A stretch of 49,487 nucleotides of DNA. Source: Salipiger bermudensis HTCC2601. Its GTDB lineage: Bacteria > Pseudomonadota > Alphaproteobacteria > Rhodobacterales > Rhodobacteraceae. How positions within the stretch are numbered: position 1 is the stretch's first letter; the number at the start of each line of letters is the position of its first letter. The stretch is taken from assembly GCF_000153725.1 (NCBI RefSeq), contig NZ_DS022276.1, forward strand, positions 3,021,544-3,071,030. The letters run 5' to 3'. Below the pieces are notes generated by a model that was not told the origin of the DNA, made no database searches, and saw nothing but the letters and a program-made list of their open reading frames with translations. The translations under genes and the position numbers were made by a program. Shown here in pieces: positions 24,303 through 35,140 of this stretch.

Positions 24303-24677
24303 GGCGCGACCAGACGGATGCTTTCGAGAGGCGCGGTGCGCGGAGCGCTGCGCCTCTTGCTTGTCGGTTTGCTTGAAGATTGGCAGATGCTGTTGCTGGG
24401 GCTGAGCCCGTCGGGTGCGGACCCAAGCCGCAGGCCGATAAGTGCGAACAAGCGTGACTGCGGACTATCGTGACGACGGTGACGCCCGACGCGCCATCGC
24501 CAGCCCGGGGGGAGGGGCGGGTCATGCCAGAGGCATGCTTTCAGCATGACGATGGCGCGGCGGCCTGCGGCCTTGATTCCGCGCGGTCACGCGCAGCAGA
24601 CCGGGCAGATACGACCGTTGCGATAGAAAAAGGGCCGCCCCGAGGGGCGGCCCTTTCCACATCCTGTTCGCTCGGGC
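24303..24677. other. 375-base gap between uxaA and pgk with nested inverted repeats
   Basis: No convincing gene lies here. A 10-bp inverted repeat (cgcgccatcg at 24490-24499, cgatggcgcg at 24550-24559) encloses a smaller hairpin catgcc/ggcatg (24523-24537). It looks like a repetitive extragenic palindrome downstream of uxaA. The pgk terminator occupies the right end. The first 150 bases show nothing I can name. Confidence 0.45.
24626..24656 (-). terminator. Rho-independent terminator of pgk
   Basis: The stem aaagggccgcc (24629-24639) pairs with ggcggcccttt (24646-24656) around a short loop. On the minus strand it ends in a five-T run, 22 bases after the pgk stop. Confidence 0.85.
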
Positions 24678-25856
24678 TCAGCCGAGCGCCGCGACGCCCG
24701 GCAGGACCTTGCCTTCCATCCATTCGAGGAAGGCGCCGCCGGCGGTGGAGATGTAGGTGAAATCGTCCGACGCGCCGGCCTTGTTCAGCGCGGCCACGGT
24801 GTCGCCGCCACCGGCGACCGAGACCAGCTTGCCCGAGGCCGTCGCCTTCGCCGCGTGGGCGGCGGCGGCGTTGGTCGCGGTATCGAAGGGGGCGATCTCG
24901 AAAGCGCCGAGCGGGCCGTTCCAGATGAGAGTCTCGGCCCGGTCGATGGCCTGCTCCACATGCGCCACGCTGTCGGGGCCCGCGTCGAGGATCATCGCGT
25001 CCGCCGGGCACTCCTCGGCCTTCACGACCTCGGACGGCGCGTTCTCGCGGAACTCGCGGGCGACGACCACGTCGCGCGGCAGCAGGATCTCGCAGCCGGT
25101 CGAGGCGGCCTTCTCGGCGATCTCCTTGGCGGTGCCGGTCATGTCATGCTCGCAAAGCGATTTGCCCACGTCGAGGCCCTGTGCCGCGAGGAAGGTGTTG
25201 GCCATGCCGCCGCCGATCACGAGAATATCGACCTTTTCGACGAGGTTGCCGAGCAGTTCGAGCTTGGTCGAGACCTTGGCGCCGCCGACCACCGCCAGCA
25301 CCGGGCGCTTGGGCGTGCCGAGCGCCGCTTCCAGCGCCTCGAGCTCGGCCTGCATCAGCCGGCCGGCACAGGCCGGCAGCAGGTGCGCCAGGGCTTCGGT
25401 CGAAGCATGCGCCCGGTGCGCCGCCGAGAAGGCGTCGTTGCAATAGACATCGCCGAGCTTGGCATAGGTCTTGGCAAGCTCAGGGTCGTTCTTTTCTTCG
25501 CCCGGCTCGAAGCGGGTGTTCTCGAGCAGGACCACGTGGCCCTTGTCGCAGGCCTCGATCACGCCCTCGGCCTCGTCAAGCGTGGCGAAATGCACCTTGG
25601 TGCCGAAGGCCGCCTCGAGCGCCGGCAGCAGCATCTTCAGCGACATCTCGGGCACCACCTTGCCCTTGGGGCGGCCGAAATGCGCCAGCAGCACCGGGGT
25701 GCCTCCGCGCGCGAGAATGTCCTGCACCGTGGCGCAGACGCGCTCGATGCGGGTGGCATCGGTGACCTCGCCGTTTTCCACCGGCACGTTGATGTCGACA
25801 CGGGTCAGCACGCGCTTGCCGTCCAGTTCCATGTCGTCGAGGGTCTTCCAGGCCAT
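24678..25856 (-). CDS. pgk: Phosphoglycerate kinase
   Basis: The 392-residue product carries the canonical features: R-V-D-I-N-V-P (17-ish), [17 protein letters not shown]-x-[29 protein letters not shown], and the C-terminal G-G-G-D-T-V-A-A. It transfers phosphate between 1,3-bisphosphoglycerate and ADP in glycolysis and gluconeogenesis. A caggaggacaag site precedes the ATG. It is a single gene here, divergent from the cyclophilin pair, not clustered with gap. Confidence 0.97.
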   Translation of the reverse strand: MAWKTLDDMELDGKRVLTRVDINVPVENGEVTDATRIERVCATVQDILARGGTPVLLAHFGRPKGKVVPEMSLKMLLPALEAAFGTKVHFATLDEAEGVIEACDKGHVVLLENTRFEPGEEKNDPELAKTYAKLGDVYCNDAFSAAHRAHASTEALAHLLPACAGRLMQAELEALEAALGTPKRPVLAVVGGAKVSTKLELLGNLVEKVDILVIGGGMANTFLAAQGLDVGKSLCEHDMTGTAKEIAEKAASTGCEILLPRDVVVAREFRENAPSEVVKAEECPADAMILDAGPDSVAHVEQAIDRAETLIWNGPLGAFEIAPFDTATNAAAAHAAKATASGKLVSVAGGGDTVAALNKAGASDDFTYISTAGGAFLEWMEGKVLPGVAALG

Positions 25857-25992
25857 CTTGTCCTCCTGTCAAAGCGTTGCCCAAGGTCTGCCCCGAAGCG
25901 TCGGCGGGGTCAATGTGCGCGCGTCCCTTGGCATTCGCGCAGGCGCGGATTAAGTCTCGGGGCGTGATATGATGCGCAGGGAGTGATGCGAC

Positions 25993-26499
25993 ATGGCCGA
26001 GATCAAGGACCCCGAAAACACCATCCTCATGGAGCTGAAAGACGGCACCGTGACCATCGAACTGCTGCCCGACGTGGCACCCAAGCACGTGGAGCGGATG
26101 AAGGAACTGGCGCGGTCGGGCGCCTATGATGGCGTGGTGTTCCACCGCGTGATTGAGGGCTTCATGGCCCAGACCGGCGACGTGCAGCACGGCAACAAGG
26201 ACAATGGCTTCAACATGGGCCGTGCCGGCACCGGCGGCTCCGATCTGCCCGACCTGCCGGCGGAATTCTCCAAGCTGCCGCATGACCGCGGCACGCTGGG
26301 CGCGGCCCGGTCGCAGAACCCGAACTCGGCCAACTCGCAGTTCTTCATCAATTTCAAGGACAACCATTTCCTCAACGGCCAGTACACCGTCTATGGCCGT
26401 GTCATCGACGGCATGGCGCATGTGGATGCCATCACCCGCGGCGAGCCGCCCGCGGATCCCGACAAGATGGTCAGCGTCAAGGTGGCTGCCGATGCGTAA
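25993..26499 (+). CDS. ppiB: Cytosolic cyclophilin-type peptidyl-prolyl isomerase
   Basis: The 168-residue product is a single cyclophilin domain without signal peptide: V-F-H-R-V-I-E-G-F-M-A-Q-T-G-D, A-R-S-Q-N-P-N-S-A-N-S-Q-F-F-I, and F-L-N-G-Q-Y-T-V-Y-G-R-V. It isomerises prolyl bonds in the cytoplasm. A gcagggagtg site precedes the start. Its last eight bases overlap the start of the exported paralogue, so the two are coupled. Confidence 0.93.
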   Translation: MAEIKDPENTILMELKDGTVTIELLPDVAPKHVERMKELARSGAYDGVVFHRVIEGFMAQTGDVQHGNKDNGFNMGRAGTGGSDLPDLPAEFSKLPHDRGTLGAARSQNPNSANSQFFINFKDNHFLNGQYTVYGRVIDGMAHVDAITRGEPPADPDKMVSVKVAADA

Positions 26500-27043
26500 C
26501 CTGATCGCAGCGGCGCTTTGCACCCTCGCGGCACCGCTCTCGGCGGCGGGGCTCGACGTGACCGTGTCGGGCGAGGGCGCCAACGGCACCTTCCATATCG
26601 ACCTGTTCGAGGACGTGGCGCCGAACCATGTGGCCCAGATCACCGCTCTGGCGGAAGAGGGCGCCTATGACGGCGTCGCCTTCCACCGGGTGATCGACGG
26701 CTTCATGGCCCAGACCGGCGACGTGCAGCACGGCAAGATGGGCTCGGACATGCGCATGGCGGGCATGGGCGGCTCGGACCGGCCGGATCTCGCGGCGGAA
26801 TTCTCGGATCGCGACTTCGGTCGCGGCGTGGTCGGCATGGCCCGATCGCAGAATCCGAACTCGGCCAACTCGCAGTTCTTCATCATGTTCGCGCCGGCGC
26901 CGCATCTCAATGGCCAGTACACGGTGGTGGGCGAGGTGACCTCGGGCATGGACGTGGTCGAGGCGATCAAGCGTGGCACCGGGCGCAATGGCGCCGTTGT
27001 GGGCCAGCCGGACCAGATGGCGACGGTCACCGTGACCGAGTGA
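26492..27043 (+). CDS. ppiA: Periplasmic cyclophilin-type peptidyl-prolyl isomerase
   Basis: The ATG at 26492, inside the end of the previous gene, gives 183 residues with a signal peptide ending P-L-S-A-A near residue 19. The cyclophilin motifs repeat those of the upstream gene (F-H-R-V-I-D-G-F-M-A-Q-T-G-D, A-R-S-Q-N-P-N-S-A-N-S-Q-F-F-I, H-L-N-G-Q-Y-T-V-V-G). The pair probably arose by tandem duplication, with one copy gaining export. It should assist folding of exported proteins. Confidence 0.92.
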   Translation: MRNLIAAALCTLAAPLSAAGLDVTVSGEGANGTFHIDLFEDVAPNHVAQITALAEEGAYDGVAFHRVIDGFMAQTGDVQHGKMGSDMRMAGMGGSDRPDLAAEFSDRDFGRGVVGMARSQNPNSANSQFFIMFAPAPHLNGQYTVVGEVTSGMDVVEAIKRGTGRNGAVVGQPDQMATVTVTE

Positions 27044-27201
27044 TCTCTTGCGGTGCGCGCCCCCTGGGGCGCGCGCTGGCTGAAGCCGGCCCGCGCCTCT
27101 GGCGCAGGCCGGCGGTTCAGGAGGGCGCTGCCCTCCTCTTGCCCCGGCAGGCCGGGGCAATTCACCTCCCGGGATATTTCTGGCCAGAAGAAGCGGCGGG
27201 C
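27044..27201. repeat. Intergenic repeat copy A with GC-rich hairpins
   Basis: The gap after the periplasmic cyclophilin holds a gcgcgcccc/ggggcgcgc hairpin (27055-27074), a gagggcgctgccctc palindrome (27121-27135) and the motif ccgggatatttctggccaga (27169-27188) followed by agaag. Related pairs of motifs recur at 30807-30925 and 43329-43392. Confidence 0.5.
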
Positions 27202-28074
27202 TCAGCGTGATAGCCGGTCCGGCAAGCGGCGTGCCAGCGGCGCGAGCATCGGGTGGTGCAGCCAGGTGCCGCCGAGCCGGTGCGGCTTTGCGCCGGTGCC
27301 GAGCTTGAAGCGGGTGAGGCCGGGGGCGGCGTCGCAATTCAGCATGCCGAGATCGAGCGTGGTGTGACCCTTGCGGGCGAGCCAGCGCATGGCGGCCCAG
27401 AGCAGGGCATTCATGGCGCTGCAAGCGCGGCCTTGGGCGTGTGAGACGCCGATCTGCCAGGTCGCGGTGGGGCCATGGCGCAGGATCGCGATGGCGGCGG
27501 CGGGCTGGCCCTCGTGGCGGGCTTCCCAGATCTGCGCGGCGCCGGGATTGGCCTTTGCGAAGGCGGCGACGAGGGCCGGGGGCAGGGCGCGGTAGCGTTT
27601 GCGGCGTGCCTGCTGCGCTTCGGCCGACAGCAGCCAATGGCTGGCGCTGAACGGCAGGCGGCGGATCTGCAGCCCGTGCGCGGCGCTGCGGTTCAGGCGG
27701 TTGCGCCATTTCCCGAGCATCGCGGCGCGCATCTCTGTCTCTGTCGAGAGCGGAAGCATCGCCAGCGTGGCCGGGGTGAGCAGCGGCCAGAAGCCTTCGG
27801 CGCGCAGCCTGTCGGGCGGTAGCCCATCTGCGTTGAGCAGAAGCGGGCCGCGGCTCCCCTCGCGGCAGAGGGCGAGCCAGTCAGGCGGCAGCGCGGCGGC
27901 GCCGAGGATCGGGCCGCGGGAGATCAGCGAGACCGTGCCCACGAGCGGCAGGCGGCGGGTTTGCAGGAGCCAACGCATTCCGTGCCCCTCGCCACAGCGC
28001 AGCCCAAGGCCGAGCGCGCGCAGGGTGCGGGCATATTCCGGCGACTGCTGCAGCGGCAGGACGGGGGCGATCAT
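27202..28074 (-). CDS. GNAT-fold acetyltransferase, FemAB-like
   Basis: I place the start at the ATG at 28074 (M-I-A-P-V-L-P-L-Q-Q), giving 290 residues; the open frame upstream is probably not coding. The C-terminal half has the GNAT-like pattern found in BioF2/FemAB-type proteins: A-A-I-A-I-L-R-H-G, a long W-Q-I-G-V-S segment, A-M-N-A-L-L-W-A-A-M-R-W-L-A-R-K-G, and D-L-G-M-L-N. The acceptor is unknown. It is convergent with the cyclophilin pair and adjacent to a 50-codon ORF on the other strand. Confidence 0.75.
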   Translation of the reverse strand: MIAPVLPLQQSPEYARTLRALGLGLRCGEGHGMRWLLQTRRLPLVGTVSLISRGPILGAAALPPDWLALCREGSRGPLLLNADGLPPDRLRAEGFWPLLTPATLAMLPLSTETEMRAAMLGKWRNRLNRSAAHGLQIRRLPFSASHWLLSAEAQQARRKRYRALPPALVAAFAKANPGAAQIWEARHEGQPAAAIAILRHGPTATWQIGVSHAQGRACSAMNALLWAAMRWLARKGHTTLDLGMLNCDAAPGLTRFKLGTGAKPHRLGGTWLHHPMLAPLARRLPDRLSR

Positions 28075-28121
28075 GATCTGGATTAAGGACTTGGAAAGTG
28101 AATCCGTGGTTAACTCGGGCC

Positions 28122-28274
28122 ATGGCACAGAGATTTCCCCCGCGTCGCGAGGCGCCCCGTTCGATCGCCGTGGTGGCTTCGGCACCGCGGCCCACGCTCG
28201 CCGCGGCCCTGCTGCTCGCCACCGGCCTGTCGTTGCCTTTCGCGGCGCTGGCGCTGTTGCAGGCGGTTTTCTGA
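28122..28274 (+). CDS. Small single-pass membrane protein, 50 residues
   Basis: The frame starts M-A-Q-R-F-P-P-R-R-E-A-P and ends with a hydrophobic segment (about residues 25-50: L-A-A-A-L-L-L-A-T-G-L-S-L-P-F-A-A-L-A-L-L) at the TGA. A basic N-terminus followed by one membrane helix is a typical small membrane protein. No ribosome binding site is convincing, and it is divergent from the GNAT gene. It was read directly from the sequence and its expression is unproven. Confidence 0.45.
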   Translation: MAQRFPPRREAPRSIAVVASAPRPTLAAALLLATGLSLPFAALALLQAVF

Positions 28275-28292
28275 CGCGTCGGGCGGGCAACG

Positions 28293-28318
28293 AAAAAGGG
28301 CCGGCGCGATGCCGGCTC
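28293..28318 (-). terminator. Rho-independent terminator of tyrS
   Basis: A gccggc stem (28300-28305 and 28311-28316) with a 5-base loop is followed on the minus strand by CC and a TTTTT run (28293-28297), 33 bases after the tyrS stop. Confidence 0.7.
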
Positions 28319-28350
28319 TCCAAAGGTCGTGACGCTGCGCGGCGGCGCGC

Positions 28351-29604
28351 TTAGCCGAGCTTGACCAGGGCGTGGCGCTTCTTGCCCGCCGACAGCTTCA
28401 CCGGGCTCGCCAGCGCTGCCGCATCGAGCATGAGCCCGGCATCGGTCAGCGGCGCGTCGTCGATGCGGGCGCCGTTCTCGGCGATCAGGCGCTTGGCCTC
28501 CTTGCCGGATTTCGCCAGGCCGGCGCGCACGATCAGCTGCACGATGGAGATGCCCTCGCCGCCCAGCTCCTCGGCAGAGAGCTCCAGCGTCGGCAGGTCG
28601 TCGCCCACGCCGCCCTTCTCGAAGACCTCGCGCGCGGTGGCCTCGGCGGCGGTCGCGGCCTCGGCCCCGTGGCAGAGCGTGGTGACCTCGTTGGCTAGGA
28701 TGATCTTGGCAGCGTTGATCTCGGAGCCCGAGAGCGCGCCGAGACGGTCGCATTCCTCGACCGGCAGCTCGGTGTAGAGCTTGAGGAAGCGGCCGACATC
28801 GGCGTCGGTGCTGTTGCGCCAGAACTGCCAGAACTCGTAGGGCGAGAGCATGTCGGCGTTGAGCCACATGGCACCGCCCTGGCTCTTGCCCATCTTGCGC
28901 CCATCCGAGGTTGTCAGCAGCGGCGAGGTCAGACCGTAGATCTCGTTGTCGAGCACCCGGCGTGTCAGGTCGATGCCGTTGACGATGTTGCCCCACTGGT
29001 CCGAGCCGCCCATCTGCAGCAGGCAGCCGTAGCGCCGGTTGAGCTCGAGGAAGTCATAGGCCTGCAGGATCATGTAGTTGAACTCGAGGAAGCTCAGCGA
29101 CTGCTCCCGGTCGAGGCGGGATTTCACCGACTCGAAGCTTAGCATCCGGTTGACCGAGAAATGCCGGCCGATGTCGCGCAGGAACTCGAGATAGTTGAGC
29201 CCGTCGAGCCATTCGGCATTGTTGAGCATCAGCGCCGGCGTCTCGGCGCGGTCGTAGTCGAGATACTTGGCGAAGACCTGCTTCATGCCCTCGATATTGT
29301 CGTCGATCTGACCGGGCGTCAGCAGCGGGCGCTCGTCGGCGCGGAAGGAGGGATCGCCCACCTTGGTGGTGCCGCCGCCCATCAGGGTGATCGGCTGGTG
29401 GCCGGTCTTCTGCAGCCAGCGCAGCATCATGATGTTGAGCAGGTGGCCCACGTGCAGCGACTTCGCCGTGGCGTCATAGCCGATATAGGCGGTGACCACC
29501 CCCTTGCTCAGCGCCTCGTCGAGGCCCTGGTAATCGGTGCAGTCGGCCAGATAGCCGCGCTCGATCATGACGCGCATGAAGTCCGATTTGGGATGGTAGG
29601 TCAT
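28351..29604 (-). CDS. tyrS: Tyrosyl-tRNA synthetase
   Basis: The 417-residue product is a class I synthetase of the bacterial TyrRS type. The ATP-binding HIGH-like motif is H-V-G-H (51-54), the KMSKS-like loop is K-M-G-K-S (237-241), and the tyrosine-binding [13 protein letters not shown] segment is around 173-185. A C-terminal S4-like RNA-binding domain (about 345-410; [17 protein letters not shown]) closes the protein. It charges tRNA-Tyr in the cytosol and is divergent from anmK. Confidence 0.97.
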   Translation of the reverse strand: MTYHPKSDFMRVMIERGYLADCTDYQGLDEALSKGVVTAYIGYDATAKSLHVGHLLNIMMLRWLQKTGHQPITLMGGGTTKVGDPSFRADERPLLTPGQIDDNIEGMKQVFAKYLDYDRAETPALMLNNAEWLDGLNYLEFLRDIGRHFSVNRMLSFESVKSRLDREQSLSFLEFNYMILQAYDFLELNRRYGCLLQMGGSDQWGNIVNGIDLTRRVLDNEIYGLTSPLLTTSDGRKMGKSQGGAMWLNADMLSPYEFWQFWRNSTDADVGRFLKLYTELPVEECDRLGALSGSEINAAKIILANEVTTLCHGAEAATAAEATAREVFEKGGVGDDLPTLELSAEELGGEGISIVQLIVRAGLAKSGKEAKRLIAENGARIDDAPLTDAGLMLDAAALASPVKLSAGKKRHALVKLG

Positions 29605-29656
29605 GGGGCTTCCCTCTTATAGTCCGCACGTTCCTATAAGGGCGGGGCGAGCAGAG

Positions 29657-30757
29657 TTGAAGGACAAGTTGAAGGCGGCGCCGGTGTGGGCGCTTGGGGC
29701 GATGTCGGGGACATCGCTCGACGGGGTCGACGCGGCGCTGGTGCAGACGGATGGACGGCAGATCCTGGCATTCGGAGAAAGCGGCTACCGCGCCTATACG
29801 GGCGAGGAGCGTGCCGTGCTGCGCGCAGCGCTGGGACGCTGGCCGGGGGACGATCTGGCAGCGGCGGGCGAGGTGGTTCAGCGTGCCCACGCGGAGCTTC
29901 TGGCGGGGTTTCCGCAGGCGGAACTGGTGGGGTTCCACGGCCAGACGCTGGCGCACGAGCCACGCGGGCGGGGCACGCACCAGCTCGGCGATGGCGACGC
30001 GCTGGCCGCGGCGCTGGGGCGCGACGTGGTGTGGGATTTCCGCTCGGCCGACGTGGCGCTGGGGGGCGAGGGGGCGCCGCTGGCGCCGTTTTTCCACTTC
30101 GCCTGCGCGCAGTGGACGGGGGCGACCGCGCCGGTGGCCTTCCTGAACCTCGGCGGGGTCGGCAATCTGACATGGGTCGATCCCACGCGCGCGACACCTG
30201 AAGCACCGGGCGCGCTGCTGGCCTTCGACACGGGGCCGGCCAACGCGCCTCTCAACGATCTCGTGGCCGAGCGGCGCGGCTGGGACTGCGACCGCGACGG
30301 TGCTCTGGCGGCGCAGGGCGAGGTCGTGGATGGCGCACTCGAGCTCTTCCTCGACGAGGCATACTTCCGAAAGATGCCGCCCAAGTCCTTGGACCGGGAC
30401 GACTTCTCGCTGATGTTGGACCTCGTGCGCGAGCTGGACGATGCCGATGCCGCGGCGACGATGACGGCGATGGCAGCCACCGCGGTTATGCTCGGGCTTG
30501 AACACTGCCCACAGGCGCCCGAGCGTCTGCTGGTCACGGGAGGCGGGCGCCACAACCCGGTGATGATGGCGATGCTGGCCGCCGGGATCGACTGCCCGGT
30601 CGAGCCGGTCGAGGCGGTCGGGCTCGATGGCGACATGCTCGAGGCGCAGGCCTTCGCCTATCTCGCGGTGCGCGTGGCGCGTGGCCTGCCGACCTCCGCG
30701 CCGGGCACGACGGGGGTCGCTGCGCCGGTGAGCGGAGGGCGCATCAGCCGGGTGTGA
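29657..30757 (+). CDS. anmK: Anhydro-N-acetylmuramic acid kinase
   Basis: The family is clear from [32 protein letters not shown], and A-F-D-T-G-P-A-N. The enzyme phosphorylates 1,6-anhydro-MurNAc to MurNAc-6-phosphate in peptidoglycan recycling. The start is uncertain: an ATG at 29603 would overlap the tyrS start on the other strand, so I prefer the TTG at 29657 (366 residues); neither has a strong ribosome binding site. The end is followed by a terminator-like hairpin. Confidence 0.92.
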   Translation: MKDKLKAAPVWALGAMSGTSLDGVDAALVQTDGRQILAFGESGYRAYTGEERAVLRAALGRWPGDDLAAAGEVVQRAHAELLAGFPQAELVGFHGQTLAHEPRGRGTHQLGDGDALAAALGRDVVWDFRSADVALGGEGAPLAPFFHFACAQWTGATAPVAFLNLGGVGNLTWVDPTRATPEAPGALLAFDTGPANAPLNDLVAERRGWDCDRDGALAAQGEVVDGALELFLDEAYFRKMPPKSLDRDDFSLMLDLVRELDDADAAATMTAMAATAVMLGLEHCPQAPERLLVTGGGRHNPVMMAMLAAGIDCPVEPVEAVGLDGDMLEAQAFAYLAVRVARGLPTSAPGTTGVAAPVSGGRISRV

Positions 30758-30806
30758 CCGGCGGCCCGGACCTTGGGACACAGCGCCCGCGTCACCGTCC
30801 GGCCTG

Positions 30807-30925
30807 CCTCCGGCGGGAGTATTTTTGACGAAGAGAAGCCAGGGGCGCGGCGCTCCTGGCTTCTTTGGTTTCTAAATACCTCGGGGGTGAATTGGCGCAC
30901 AGCGCCAAGAGGGGGCAGCGCCCCT
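30807..30925. repeat. Intergenic repeat copies B1 and B2, inverted, flanking the anmK terminator
   Basis: The motif ggagtatttttgacgaagag (30816-30835) and its inverted relative (30860-30886, reverse strand reads cgaggtatttagaaaccaaa) surround the anmK terminator hairpin. A gggggcagcgcccc palindrome follows at 30911-30924. The arrangement is like copies A and C elsewhere in the window. Confidence 0.5.
30834..30871 (+). terminator. Rho-independent terminator after anmK
   Basis: A 9-bp stem (gaagccagg, 30835-30843, pairing with cctggcttc, 30855-30863) is followed by tttggttt on the plus strand. Confidence 0.7.
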
Positions 30926-31011
30926 TACCCCCCTCCGCAAGCGCCTCGGTCACGCCGAGGACAAGCGCGTGCCCCCTTGACGCCGTACGCGCCGCCACAT
31001 AGCGCGGGGGC

Positions 31012-32838
<1,827 letters not shown>

Positions 32839-32860
32839 CCGACGCGGCCGCGTGGCGGGG

Positions 32861-33940
32861 TCAGTCGCGGCTCAGGTCGAGACGGCGTTCCGCGAGGCCC
32901 ATGAAGACCACGGTGAACAGGATGCGCACCACGTGGTGCAGGCTGACCAGCGCCGGGTTGGCGGCAAGGCTCAGCGCGATCACCGACATCTCGGTCACCC
33001 CGCCGGGCGAGTAGGAGATCATCAGCTGCAGGAAGGGCAGACCGGTGGCGAGGCTGAGCCCGGCGGCAAAGCCCGCGCCGAGGATCAGCATCCACAACAC
33101 CGAGATCACGCTCAGCCCGGCGCAGCGCCGCAGCATGGCGCCGGTCATGCCGGAAAAGCGCAGCCCCAGCGAGCAGCCCACCACCACCTGCGCCACCGCG
33201 ATCAGCCAGAACGGCAGATGCAGGTCGACCGCTCCGGTCAGCGTCACCGCGCCGGCAAGCAGCAGCGGCCCGGTGATCTGACCGGCTGGCAGGCGGATCA
33301 CCTTCGCGATGCCAAGACCTCCAGCGGCGGCGAGCCCGATCAGCAGCAGCGCCAGCGGGGTCACCGGCTCCGGCGCGCTTGGCGTCAGGCCAGCGGCGCT
33401 GCCCACCGGGTGGCCGAGCCAGAGCGACAGGCCCAGCGGAACGAAGGTGATGACGATGATGATGCGCAGGAATTGCTGCGCGGTGAGCAGCGGCAGCTCG
33501 GCCCCGGCGCGCTCGCCCATCACCAGGCTCTCCATCAGCCCGCCCGGCATGCCCGCGAAATAGGCGGTCGCTTTCTTGTAGCCGCCGAGACGGCGGAAGA
33601 TCATGTAGTTGCCGAAATGCGCCAGCACCACGAACACCGCCAGCGCCGAGAGCGTCAGGATCAGGTCGCCGGCCTCGCGCAGCAGCTCCGGTTCCACCTG
33701 CGTGCCGATCATCACTCCGATCAGCCCGATGAAGCCGGTGCGGAAGCGCATCGGGAAGCGGTAGTCGCGCAGCGCGCCATGCTGGAACAACGCCACCGCC
33801 AGCGCCGCACTGGCGAGACTGCCCAGCATGAAGGGCATCGGCAGACGCAGGAACTGCGCCAAGAGGCCGCCAAGCCCGCCAAGCGCCAGCAACGCCGCTG
33901 TGAGAACGATCATCCGGAGGGTGAGGGTGGTGCCTTGCAT
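32861..33940 (-). CDS. AbrB-family membrane protein (duplicated domain)
   Basis: The 359-residue product has about 10 membrane segments in two similar halves, each with the AbrB (PF05145-type) pattern: P-M-P-F-M-L-G-S-L near residue 35, A-G-M-P-G-G-L-M-E-S in the first half and Y-S-P-G-G-V-T-E-M-S in the second. These proteins are often mislabelled ammonia monooxygenase; the function is probably transport, with unknown substrate. It is convergent with the ABC-F gene and divergent from the deacetylase-like gene. Confidence 0.85.
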   Translation of the reverse strand: MQGTTLTLRMIVLTAALLALGGLGGLLAQFLRLPMPFMLGSLASAALAVALFQHGALRDYRFPMRFRTGFIGLIGVMIGTQVEPELLREAGDLILTLSALAVFVVLAHFGNYMIFRRLGGYKKATAYFAGMPGGLMESLVMGERAGAELPLLTAQQFLRIIIVITFVPLGLSLWLGHPVGSAAGLTPSAPEPVTPLALLLIGLAAAGGLGIAKVIRLPAGQITGPLLLAGAVTLTGAVDLHLPFWLIAVAQVVVGCSLGLRFSGMTGAMLRRCAGLSVISVLWMLILGAGFAAGLSLATGLPFLQLMISYSPGGVTEMSVIALSLAANPALVSLHHVVRILFTVVFMGLAERRLDLSRD

Positions 33941-34030
33941 GGCGCGACCTAACCCCAGAGGCAGGGAAAGTGCAACGTGGGGCGCGGCTTGCGCTTTCCG
34001 AGGCGGCGCCTCTGCCCTAGATCTCGGCCC

Positions 34031-35137
34031 ATGCAGCGCGCACTCTTCATCGGCTCAGAGATCTATCGCGGATCGAAATACGGCACCCGGCATCCGCTCT
34101 CGATCGAACGGGTGCCCGCTGCCACCGATCTCGCCGCCTCGCTGGGGCTGTTGCCGCGCAGCCTCTACCGCACCAGTCCGCGTGCCAAGCTCGAGGCGCT
34201 GGCGGCGTTCCACACGGCCGATTACATCGCCGCGTTGCAGGCGGCGGAGGCCGAGGGTGCGGTCAGCGACGAGACCCGGGCGCGCTACGGCCTTGGCACG
34301 CTGTCGAACCCGGTCTTTCCCGAGATGTATCGCCGCCCGGCGACGGCGGTGGGCGGCGGGCTCCTGGCAGCCGAGATGGTGATGTCGGGTGCGGTGCGGG
34401 CGGTGCACAATGCCGGGGGTGGCACCCATCACGCGCTGGCCGGGCAGGCGGCGGGGTTCTGCTTTCTCAACGAGCCCGTGCTGACCATCCTGCACCTGCA
34501 GCGGCTGGGGGCGCGGCGGGTGGTCTATGTCGATATCGACGCGCATCATGGCGACGGCGTGGAGCTCGCCTTTCATGGCGCCGAGGACGTCCGGGTGATT
34601 TCGGTGCACGAGGACCGGCGCTGGCCCTTCACCGGGGCGCTGGAGGACGAAGGCGGCGGGGCGGCCTTCAACCTGCCGGTGCCGCGCGGCTTCAACGATA
34701 CAGAGTTCGCCTGCGTCCTGGACGAGATGATCCTGCCCGCAGTCGCGGCGTTCCGGCCTGACGCGGTGTTCCTGCAATGCGGCGCGGATGCGCTGACCGA
34801 GGATCCGCTGTCGCGGCTCGAGCTGTCGAACAACAGTCATCTCCGCGCGGTTCGGGCGCTGTTTGATCTGGCGCCACGGCTCGTGACTTCGGGCGGCGGC
34901 GGGTACAATCCGTGGAGCGTGGCGCGCTGCTGGGCCGGGGTCTGGGCAATGCTGTCGGGGCAGGAGCTTCCCGACGAGCTGACGCAAGAGGCGCGTGCGC
35001 TGCTGGCGGGTCTGACATGGTCGCGCAAGGGGCGGCCGGGCCCCGAGCTGCTCACCACCTTGCGGGATGCGCCGCGCGAGGGGCCGATCCGCGACGAGAT
35101 CCGCGCGGGTGTGGCCCATCTGAAACGCAGGCTCTGA
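34031..35137 (+). CDS. Histone-deacetylase-family amidohydrolase (AcuC-like)
   Basis: The 368-residue product from the ATG at 34031 has the zinc amidohydrolase motifs N-A-G-G-G-T-H-H-A (catalytic His pair), F-C-F-L-N-E, Y-V-D-I-D-A-H-H-G-D-G-V (zinc ligands Asp and His), and the later G-G-G-G-Y-N-P-W loop. Bacterial members include AcuC and acetylpolyamine amidohydrolases. The substrate cannot be decided from sequence. It stands alone and ends 3 bases before the convergent AlkD-like gene. Confidence 0.9.
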   Translation: MQRALFIGSEIYRGSKYGTRHPLSIERVPAATDLAASLGLLPRSLYRTSPRAKLEALAAFHTADYIAALQAAEAEGAVSDETRARYGLGTLSNPVFPEMYRRPATAVGGGLLAAEMVMSGAVRAVHNAGGGTHHALAGQAAGFCFLNEPVLTILHLQRLGARRVVYVDIDAHHGDGVELAFHGAEDVRVISVHEDRRWPFTGALEDEGGGAAFNLPVPRGFNDTEFACVLDEMILPAVAAFRPDAVFLQCGADALTEDPLSRLELSNNSHLRAVRALFDLAPRLVTSGGGGYNPWSVARCWAGVWAMLSGQELPDELTQEARALLAGLTWSRKGRPGPELLTTLRDAPREGPIRDEIRAGVAHLKRRL

Positions 35138-35140
35138 CGC

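Noticed and set aside
34031-35137. Histone deacetylase name as evidence of eukaryotic transfer
   Set aside because: Bacteria have ancient members (AcuC, acetylpolyamine amidohydrolases), and the base composition matches the neighbours.
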